36,514 bases of DNA, taken from contig CALBSC010000037.1 of NCBI GenBank assembly GCA_937927685.1, positions 1 to 36,514 on the forward strand, read 5' to 3'. Below are positions 31,290 to 36,514 of this stretch, piece by piece. Source of the DNA: an uncultured Burkholderiales bacterium (GTDB lineage: Bacteria; Pseudomonadota; Gammaproteobacteria; Burkholderiales; Burkholderiaceae_C). The number at the start of each line of letters is the position of its first letter. Within the stretch, counting starts at the first letter, position 1. Below the pieces are notes generated by a model. That model was given only the letters and a program-made list of their open reading frames with translations, did no database searches and was not told where the DNA came from. Made by a program: the position numbers and the translations under genes.

Positions 31290-33506
31290 TCAGAACGTCT
31301 TCTTCAACCCATCCAGAATGCGTTGCGGCGTGAGCGGCAACTCGCGATAGCGCACCCCGGTGGCGTCAAAGATGGCGTTGGCCAGGGCTGCGCCGGTTGG
31401 GCCTTGAGAAGCCTCACCCGTACCCAGAAACGGCGCACCCGGGCGATTGATCAGCACCACCTCGATGGGCGGCGCCTCACTGAACCCCAGGATCGGGTAG
31501 CTGGCCCAGTCGGTGGACAGGACTTGTGTCTCATCAAAGTGCACCTGCTCCTTCAGGGTCCAACTGAGGGACTGAATCAGACCGCCCTCGATCTGGTTGG
31601 ACACGCCGTCCGGGTTGACCAGATGCCCGCTGTCCGCGCTGGCCACCGCGCGCACCACGCGCACATGACCGCTGGCGGGGTTGACCTCCACCTCCAGCGC
31701 CACTGCGCAATAGCCGGCGATGTTTTTGTAGCGTGCAAATGCAATGCCGCGGCCATGGCCCGGGCGACGTTGCCAGCGCTCCCACCCAAACGCCTTGGCG
31801 GCTTCGGTCAAGGCATCTCGACCGCGTGGGTCTTTCAGGAAGCGCAGTCGGTAAGCCAGCGGATCCACCCCACCCGCATGTGCGAGTTCATCCATGAAGG
31901 ACTCGATGGCAAACACATTGGCATACGCACCCAGCCCGCGATGCGAGGACACCCGCAAAGGCATTTGCGTGATGAAATGGGTCAGCACCTGATGGCCAGG
32001 AAAGTCGTACAGGGCAATGCCGTTGCGGTCTGCCGCGTAATTGGGACCACCCGCGTTGTCAGGCACCGGTTGCTGGAACGGTGCATCGATGTACAAGGCC
32101 GATTGCAAATTGCCCGGCATGCCTTGCGGGCGGGTGCCGTGCGGTGTCGAGCGAATCTGGAAATCCCAGTCCAGCACATTGCCCTGGCTGTCCAATCCGG
32201 CCTGGACATCGATCAGCATGGCCGAGCCATAGGGCTCCCAGCGGTGCTCCTGCTCACGTGTGTACTGCAACTGGACGGGGCGACCGGGCACGGCCACCGC
32301 CAACAAGGCCGCATCGGCAGCGGCATCGTCCGCCATGTTGTGCCCATAACAGCCTGAGCCTTGCACATGCTGCAAGCGCACCTTGTCCAGCGGCATGCGC
32401 AACATGCCGGCAATGGCCTGTCGGGTCTCAAACACCGATTGGCTGTGCGTTTGAACCACCAACTCGCCATCACGCAGCGTGGCAATGGCCGCTGATGTCC
32501 CGATGGAGGCATGCATCTGGTAGGGCCTGAAATACGTGGCCTTGAGCGTCTTGGTAGCAGGCTCACCCCCGGTTCTCGGTTGCCGCTTGGTTTCGATCAG
32601 GCGGCTCGGCGCCTGGCGCAACCACGTGGCCAGGTTGGCTTGCTGGGGCAAGGCCCGGGGGACATCCCAGGTGGCCACCTGCGCCAGGGCTTGGGCCGCC
32701 GCTTGCGCCTGCTCGATGCGTTGGGCCACCACGCCCACAAAGCTGCCGTTACGCACCACCTTGATCACACCGGGCAACCGCTCGATGGTGGAGGTAGGCA
32801 AGGTCTTGAGTTTGGCGCCGTAGGTGGGCGGACGCACCACCTGTCCGTACACCATGCCGGGCACGCGCATTTCCTGCACGAAGATGGACTTGCCCATCAC
32901 CTTGTCGCGGATGTCCGGGCGCTGCACCGGACGGCCAATGTAACGGTGTTCGGACGCGGGCTTGAGCGGCACTTGACCGGTGGCTTCCCGCTCCAGGGCT
33001 TGTCCTACCAGAATGTCGCCGTAGCGCAATTGCGCCCCACCGGGCGCCTTGATCACGCCTTGCGACACCTGCAAGCTCGACACCGGGTGGCCCAGCTTGC
33101 CGGCGGCCAGTCCGAGCAAAATGCTGCGCACCTCCGCGCTGGCGTAGCGAACCGCCGTCGCGCAGTTGGGCATCGAGAAAGAACCCGCCGTCACGCCTTC
33201 ATTGGGCACCAGCGCCGTGTCACCGGAAATGACCTGGACCTGCTCAAAGGCCACGTCCATTTCATCGGCGCAAATCTGCTGCACGGCGGTGAGGATGCCC
33301 TGGCCCAACTCGACCTTGCCCACCAGCAAGGTGACCCGGTGATCGGCTTCAATGCGCAACCAGGCGCGCAACACACGCGTGGAGTTGAGGTCGCCCGGCA
33401 AGCGGGCCGGTTGCTGGGACAGGGCGGTTTCCAGGGGGATCCCAAACGACAGGCTCAGAAAACCGGCGGCCTGCAAGAGTCGGCGACGGGACAGGGGTGC
33501 GTTCAT
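31290..33506 (-). CDS. xanthine dehydrogenase-family molybdopterin-binding subunit (IorB-like)
   Basis: A 738-aa molybdenum hydroxylase catalytic subunit of the isoquinoline 1-oxidoreductase beta type. It starts with a Tat signal (SRRRLLQAAGF), implying periplasmic location. Family segments are VGKVELGQGILTAVQQICADEMDV, AGSFSMPNC, HVQGSGCYGHNMADDAAADA, and the catalytic glutamate in FLGTGEASQGP (Glu698). Such enzymes hydroxylate N-heterocycles, aldehydes or similar compounds, passing electrons through the 2Fe-2S partner encoded 1 nt upstream. The usual FAD subunit is absent, as in IorAB-type enzymes, so electrons probably go to a cytochrome. Substrate unknown. Confidence 0.92.
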   Translation of the reverse strand: MNAPLSRRRLLQAAGFLSLSFGIPLETALSQQPARLPGDLNSTRVLRAWLRIEADHRVTLLVGKVELGQGILTAVQQICADEMDVAFEQVQVISGDTALVPNEGVTAGSFSMPNCATAVRYASAEVRSILLGLAAGKLGHPVSSLQVSQGVIKAPGGAQLRYGDILVGQALEREATGQVPLKPASEHRYIGRPVQRPDIRDKVMGKSIFVQEMRVPGMVYGQVVRPPTYGAKLKTLPTSTIERLPGVIKVVRNGSFVGVVAQRIEQAQAAAQALAQVATWDVPRALPQQANLATWLRQAPSRLIETKRQPRTGGEPATKTLKATYFRPYQMHASIGTSAAIATLRDGELVVQTHSQSVFETRQAIAGMLRMPLDKVRLQHVQGSGCYGHNMADDAAADAALLAVAVPGRPVQLQYTREQEHRWEPYGSAMLIDVQAGLDSQGNVLDWDFQIRSTPHGTRPQGMPGNLQSALYIDAPFQQPVPDNAGGPNYAADRNGIALYDFPGHQVLTHFITQMPLRVSSHRGLGAYANVFAIESFMDELAHAGGVDPLAYRLRFLKDPRGRDALTEAAKAFGWERWQRRPGHGRGIAFARYKNIAGYCAVALEVEVNPASGHVRVVRAVASADSGHLVNPDGVSNQIEGGLIQSLSWTLKEQVHFDETQVLSTDWASYPILGFSEAPPIEVVLINRPGAPFLGTGEASQGPTGAALANAIFDATGVRYRELPLTPQRILDGLKKTF

Positions 33507-33507
33507 G

Positions 33508-33966
33508 TCAGCCTCCCTTCGCCGCGCGCATCACGGCTTTGACGATACGGTTGTGGATGCCACAGCGGCACAGATTGCCATCGAGGGCTGAGCGCACCTG
33601 GGCCTCGCTGGGCGACGGGTTTCGGTCCAGCAAGGCCTGGGCTTGCAGGATCATGCCCGAGGTGCAGTAACCGCATTGGGCCGCTTGCTCATCGATGAAG
33701 GCCTGCTGCAGTCGATTGGGCTGCCCATCACGCGACAAACCGGCCAGGGTGGTGACTGATCGCCCCACCGCACTGGAAGCGGGCGTCACACACGAGCGCA
33801 CCGGCTCGCCGTTGATCAGCACGGTACAACTGCCGCACTGCGCTTTGCCGCAACCGTATTTGGTGCCGTTGACGGAAAAGTCTTGCGTCAACACCGCCAG
33901 CAAGGAGGTGTTGGGGTCGGTGGGCGTCTGCACAGGCTGCCCGTTCAAGTTGAAGTGGATGCTCAT
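33508..33966 (-). CDS. (2Fe-2S)-binding subunit of the molybdenum hydroxylase (IorA-like)
   Basis: A 152-aa electron-transfer subunit with two 2Fe-2S domains. The N-terminal plant-type cluster uses Cys39, Cys44, Cys47 and Cys59 (GCGKAQCGSCTVLINGEPVRSC). The C-terminal helical cluster uses Cys98, Cys101, Cys133 and Cys135 (CGYCTSGM...CRCG). The gap to the catalytic subunit gene is 1 nt. It has no signal peptide of its own; in this family it is exported with the Tat-tagged partner. Confidence 0.95.
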   Translation of the reverse strand: MSIHFNLNGQPVQTPTDPNTSLLAVLTQDFSVNGTKYGCGKAQCGSCTVLINGEPVRSCVTPASSAVGRSVTTLAGLSRDGQPNRLQQAFIDEQAAQCGYCTSGMILQAQALLDRNPSPSEAQVRSALDGNLCRCGIHNRIVKAVMRAAKGG

Positions 33967-34120
33967 GGTGGCGGATCATGCTGAGGGGAAAGCCACAGCA
34001 AGGGCGTCGAAGGACAACCGGGCCTTCGCCTCGCTGCAGGGGTAAAGCCATGATCAGAGCCGACCCGGGGTCTGTCAAGGTGGGTTTCACGCGTGCCCTG
34101 CCACCTAGGTGATAGCGGGC

Positions 34121-34145
34121 CTGCCGGCGCCCGTCGCGCTGGCAG
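34121..34145. terminator. GC-rich hairpin after the first lpxL gene
   Basis: CTGCCGGCGC (34121-34130) pairs with GCGCTGGCAG (34136-34145) over 10 bp with one G-T wobble and a 5-nt loop, just 5 nt after the stop of the acyltransferase. No T-run follows on the minus strand, so it is not a canonical intrinsic terminator. Confidence 0.45.
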
Positions 34146-34149
34146 CGGG

Positions 34150-35019
34150 TCAGCGATACACCCCAGCCACGCCGGGCGGTCGCGACTTGAAGCGCTGGTG
34201 CACCCAGTAGTATTGGCTGGGCATGGTGTCGATCATCTGCTCGAGGCGCCGGTTCATGGTGGCCGTGTCTGCCAGGGCATCCCCTGTGGGGTAGTCGTCC
34301 CAGGCGGGCAGCACCTCCACGTCGTAGCCGTCTGGGGTGAGGCGGGTGACCACGGGAACCACGGTGGCACGACCCAGTTGGGCAAAGCGCGAGAGCGAGG
34401 GGACGGTGGCCGCCGGCACACCGTAAAACGGCACAAACACGGAATCCTCGACACCAAAGTTCATGTCTGGCAGCAAGTAGAGCGCCTCGCCATCGCGCAA
34501 GGCGCTGATGATGGGCTTCACGCCCGCTTCGCGGCGAAACAAACGCACGCGACCCCAGCGGCTGCGGCCATGTGCCACCCATCGGTCCACCTGTTCGTTG
34601 GACTGTTGGGTGTAAATGGTGGTGAAGGCCCGATCGACCGACAAGGCGAGCATGGTCCAGCCGACATCGAGTCCCACAAAGTGCGGTGCAAAGATCACCA
34701 CGGGTTGCTGCGGGTTGCTCAAGAATGACACCTCACCACACAGGCGCACACGACGCCGAACCAATTCGGGGTTGCCATGCCACAGCCAGCTGCGGTCCAG
34801 CCAGGCCTGGGCAAACATGCGGAAGTGATCCCTCACGGCCTGCGCACGCTGCGCCTCGGTCCACTGCGGAAAACACAAGGCCAGGTTGGTGCGGGCCACC
34901 TGTCGTCGGTTCGGCACACTGGCGTAGAGCAGCCAACCGAGCGCCGCACCCAGGGCACGCAGCACGGGCAAGGGCACCCAGCGCAAGAGCCGCATCAGCC
35001 ACAAGACCAGCGATGTCAT
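34150..35019 (-). CDS. lpxL: lipid A biosynthesis acyltransferase (LpxL/LpxM family), paralogue 1
   Basis: A 289-aa inner-membrane-associated enzyme that adds a secondary acyl chain to lipid A from acyl-ACP. The N-terminal hydrophobic stretch (MTSLVLWLMRLLRWVPLPVLRALGAALGW) anchors it. The catalytic HX4D motif is HFVGLD, preceded by VVIFAP, and other family segments are LPDMNFGVEDSVFVPFYGVPAAT and SQYYWVHQRFKSRPPG at the C-terminus. The ATG at 35017-35019 follows GGAG by 7 nt. It is downstream of a second paralogue by 115 nt. Which acyl position each adds cannot be told. Confidence 0.9.
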   Translation of the reverse strand: MTSLVLWLMRLLRWVPLPVLRALGAALGWLLYASVPNRRQVARTNLALCFPQWTEAQRAQAVRDHFRMFAQAWLDRSWLWHGNPELVRRRVRLCGEVSFLSNPQQPVVIFAPHFVGLDVGWTMLALSVDRAFTTIYTQQSNEQVDRWVAHGRSRWGRVRLFRREAGVKPIISALRDGEALYLLPDMNFGVEDSVFVPFYGVPAATVPSLSRFAQLGRATVVPVVTRLTPDGYDVEVLPAWDDYPTGDALADTATMNRRLEQMIDTMPSQYYWVHQRFKSRPPGVAGVYR

Positions 35020-35134
35020 GCGCCCGCTCCATGGTGTGCGCGGCTCGGTCGCTCATGCCACGCGTCACGCACGTCGGATCTCCGTAGCTGGGCAGCCATC
35101 GCCGCATCCATCTGAACTGGTGTGTCCAAGGCCA

Positions 35135-35995
35135 TCAATCATCCTGTCGCGGTCGCTTGTGGCGCGCATAGCTCCACAAGTACTGTCCGGGATGGGCGCG
35201 CACCAGCGACTCCACCGCCTGGTTCATGGCGGTGGCTGCCGCCTCCAGGGACACCGAGGATCCCACGGGCATGGGAGGGTCCATCGGCTTCATGTGCAAC
35301 GTGAACCGTCCGTCAGGCCCCCGCTCGCACCAGGTCATCAGCACCAGGGCGCCGGTCTGTTGCACCAGGCGGGGCAGCAAGGTCATGGTGTAAGCGTCGC
35401 GCCCCATCCAGGGGGCCCACACGCCCTGCCCTTCGGGCGGCACTTGATCCGGCAGCACGGCGGTATAGCCGCCGGCGCGCAGCGTGCGCACCAGCAAGCG
35501 GATGCCGGCCATCGAGGTGGGGGCGGTTTCCAGGCCGGCCCGACCGCGCGAATGCGTCACCAACGGCACCAGCCAGGGCTTGCGCGGAGGTCGGAACATG
35601 GCCACCAAGGGGCCGTACTGGGGGCCAAAACGCTCGGCAATGGCCTGGGCACCCATTTCCCAGCAACCCAGGTGGGGGGAGGTGATGATGACCCCGCGCC
35701 CGGCCCGCATGCCGGCCTCGAAGTGTTCGGCTCCGTCCCACGCCATCCGGTCAAGCACGCCCTGGTGGCGCGGTCGCATCCACAACCAGGGCAATTCGGC
35801 CACCATGCGCCCCGCCGAGGCGATGGCCTCACGCTCGACAGACAGCGGTACGCCTGCGGCCAGCAGGTTCTCGCGTATCTGGCGGCGGTAGCGGGGCGAG
35901 AGCAGCCACACCCCCCAACCCAAGGCAGCCCCCACCGCCTGCATGAAGCGCAGCGGCAAGCGAGCCAGGATGCGAAAAATGTAAGAGACAAGCAT
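35135..35995 (-). CDS. lpxL: lipid A biosynthesis acyltransferase (LpxL/LpxM family), paralogue 2
   Basis: A 286-aa paralogue of the preceding protein. The catalytic motif is HLGCWE (HX4E) in ITSPHLGCWEMGAQA. Other family segments are LPDQVPPEGQGVWAPWMGRDAYTMTLLPRLVQQTGALVL and GQYLWSYARHKRPR at the end. Aligning with the first copy, the hydrophobic N-terminus MLVSYIFRILARLPLRFMQAVGAALGW matches, which supports the ATG at 35993-35995. In-frame ATGs at 36034 and 36058 are possible and none has a clear ribosome binding site. Tandem lpxL genes divergent from metK are a Burkholderiales arrangement. Confidence 0.88.
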   Translation of the reverse strand: MLVSYIFRILARLPLRFMQAVGAALGWGVWLLSPRYRRQIRENLLAAGVPLSVEREAIASAGRMVAELPWLWMRPRHQGVLDRMAWDGAEHFEAGMRAGRGVIITSPHLGCWEMGAQAIAERFGPQYGPLVAMFRPPRKPWLVPLVTHSRGRAGLETAPTSMAGIRLLVRTLRAGGYTAVLPDQVPPEGQGVWAPWMGRDAYTMTLLPRLVQQTGALVLMTWCERGPDGRFTLHMKPMDPPMPVGSSVSLEAAATAMNQAVESLVRAHPGQYLWSYARHKRPRQDD

Positions 35996-36086
35996 CGGTG
36001 CAATTAACCAGCGAACCCGGCGCAGGTCGCCCATGCGGACTGGCCCACAGGGCCCCATGAGACGCCGGGAGCTCCCTTGAGTTCGA

Positions 36087-36092
36087 TACAAT
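36087..36092 (+). promoter_or_regulatory. candidate -10 box of metK
   Basis: TACAAT (36087-36092) would start transcription near 36099, giving a leader of about 150 nt that begins with the GTCGCC element described in the next entry. No good -35 hexamer is seen, so the assignment is tentative. Confidence 0.4.
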
Positions 36093-36097
36093 AGACA

Positions 36098-36249
36098 TTG
36101 TCGCCGAGTTAATGAAGCAACTTGCAGGGCGACACCGTGGGGCAACCCGCGCGGACTGGTCTGGTGCCAGTCCTCACTGCTAAAGCGTTCGCCGAAGCTC
36201 CACTCAGGGACAGGCAACGCGCCCATCCACCACTGACTGGAGTTTTTTT
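36098..36249 (+). promoter_or_regulatory. structured 5' leader of metK, candidate riboswitch-like element
   Basis: Several pairings can be drawn by hand. GTCGCC (36100-36105) pairs with GGCGAC (36128-36133); alternatively GGCGA (36128-36132) pairs with TCGCC (36189-36193), enclosing two hairpins. The first is GTGGG-GCAA-CCCGC (36137-36150) with a GNRA loop. The second is GGACTGG (36153-36159) with CCAGTCC (36167-36173) and a 7-nt loop. The same CCAGTC (36167-36172) is also complementary to GACTGG (36235-36240), which overlaps the GGAG ribosome binding site of metK (36239-36242). Exchange between these states could control translation. The pairings are seen in the sequence; the regulatory role is inference. 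Confidence 0.4.
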
Positions 36250-36514
36250 ATGTCTAACGACTACCTCTTCACCTCCGAATCGGTCTCGGAAGGTCACCCC
36301 GACAAGGTCGCCGACCAGATTTCCGACGCCATTCTGGACGCCATCTTCGCGCAAGACCCGCGCAGCCGCGTGGCGGCCGAGACCCTGTGCAACACCGGTC
36401 TGGTGGTGTTGGCCGGTGAAATCACCACCAACGCCCATGTGGACTACATCCAGGTGGCTCGCGACACCATCAAGCGCATTGGCTACGACAACACCGAGTA
36501 CGGCATTGACTACA
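36250..36514 (+). CDS. metK: S-adenosylmethionine synthetase, partial (C-terminus off the right edge)
   Basis: MetK makes S-adenosylmethionine from methionine and ATP in the cytoplasm. The first 88 residues are present: MSNDYLFTSESVSEGHPDKVADQ holds the ATP-binding signature SESVSEGHPDK and the DQISDAILDA that follows, and ETLCNTGLVVLAGEITT and YDNTEYGIDY continue the family pattern. The remaining three quarters (family length about 385-395 aa) lies outside the window. The ATG at 36250 is preceded by GGAG 8 nt upstream. Confidence 0.97.
   Translation, partial: MSNDYLFTSESVSEGHPDKVADQISDAILDAIFAQDPRSRVAAETLCNTGLVVLAGEITTNAHVDYIQVARDTIKRIGYDNTEYGIDY

Noticed and set aside
36098..36249. SAM-I riboswitch
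   Set aside because: Short matching strings are present but the conserved GAGGGA core, the kink-turn and the four-way junction order are not; only a generic structured leader is supported.
1..36514. CRISPR array, prophage, or integrative element
   Set aside because: No regularly spaced repeats, no integrase, phage structural or conjugation genes were seen; the single tRNA has no adjacent integrase or repeated 3' end.

Overview
This 36.5 kb window reads as chromosomal DNA of a GC-rich betaproteobacterium, most likely order Burkholderiales, family Comamonadaceae. The gene content points there: a pilMNOPQ-aroK-aroB-dgt block divergent from mrcA (PBP1A), cyaY divergent from lptM-lysA, msrPQ beside a c4-type cytochrome and engB, tandem lpxL genes divergent from metK, and several orphan Bug/TctC binding proteins. 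The genus cannot be fixed from sequence reading alone.

Region 1 (1-4414, minus): the 5' three quarters of gltB runs off the left edge. It has a good sigma70-like promoter, and a REP-like repeat pair with a REP-associated tyrosine transposase gene lies immediately upstream. Region 2 (4350-14396, minus) is one long co-directional cluster. In transcription order it holds a fused pilM-pilN gene, a fused pilO-pilP gene, a short pilQ, aroK, aroB, a dGTPase gene, an MFS transporter, a DUF1415 protein and a methyltransferase. Many neighbours overlap by ATGA. The pilus section is the most unusual part: five standard genes are represented by three, PilM lacks its nucleotide-binding half, and PilQ lacks AMIN domains.

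Region 3 (14533-18776) holds mrcA (plus), cyaY (minus) and the coupled lptM-lysA pair (plus). Region 4 (18838-21214, minus) holds the periplasmic methionine sulfoxide repair pair msrP-msrQ and a diheme cytochrome c4. It is followed by engB (plus), a nitroreductase (minus) and tRNA-Pro(CGG) with its own promoter and terminator. Region 5 (23073-27031) is accessory: a DUF2798 membrane protein divergent from a glutathione transferase gene across a palindromic operator candidate, a TauE/SafE permease, a coupled cysteine-cluster protein/GNAT-like protein pair, and a small SET-domain protein.

Region 6 (27169-33966) looks catabolic: a MetX-like alpha/beta hydrolase divergent from a Bug binding protein plus TauD-type dioxygenase pair, convergent with a two-subunit molybdenum hydroxylase and a second Bug protein. 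No substrate is identifiable, and no TctAB membrane subunits or regulator are present. Region 7 (34150-36514) holds two lipid A acyltransferase paralogues (minus) and the start of metK (plus). The metK leader of about 150 nt can fold into mutually exclusive structures, one of which covers the Shine-Dalgarno sequence. This is a candidate RNA regulator.

No intergenic stretch exceeds 300 bases. The longest are 25072-25320, where I see nothing beyond a weak ribosome binding site, and 35996-36249, the metK leader. No rRNA, CRISPR array, prophage or complete insertion sequence is visible.
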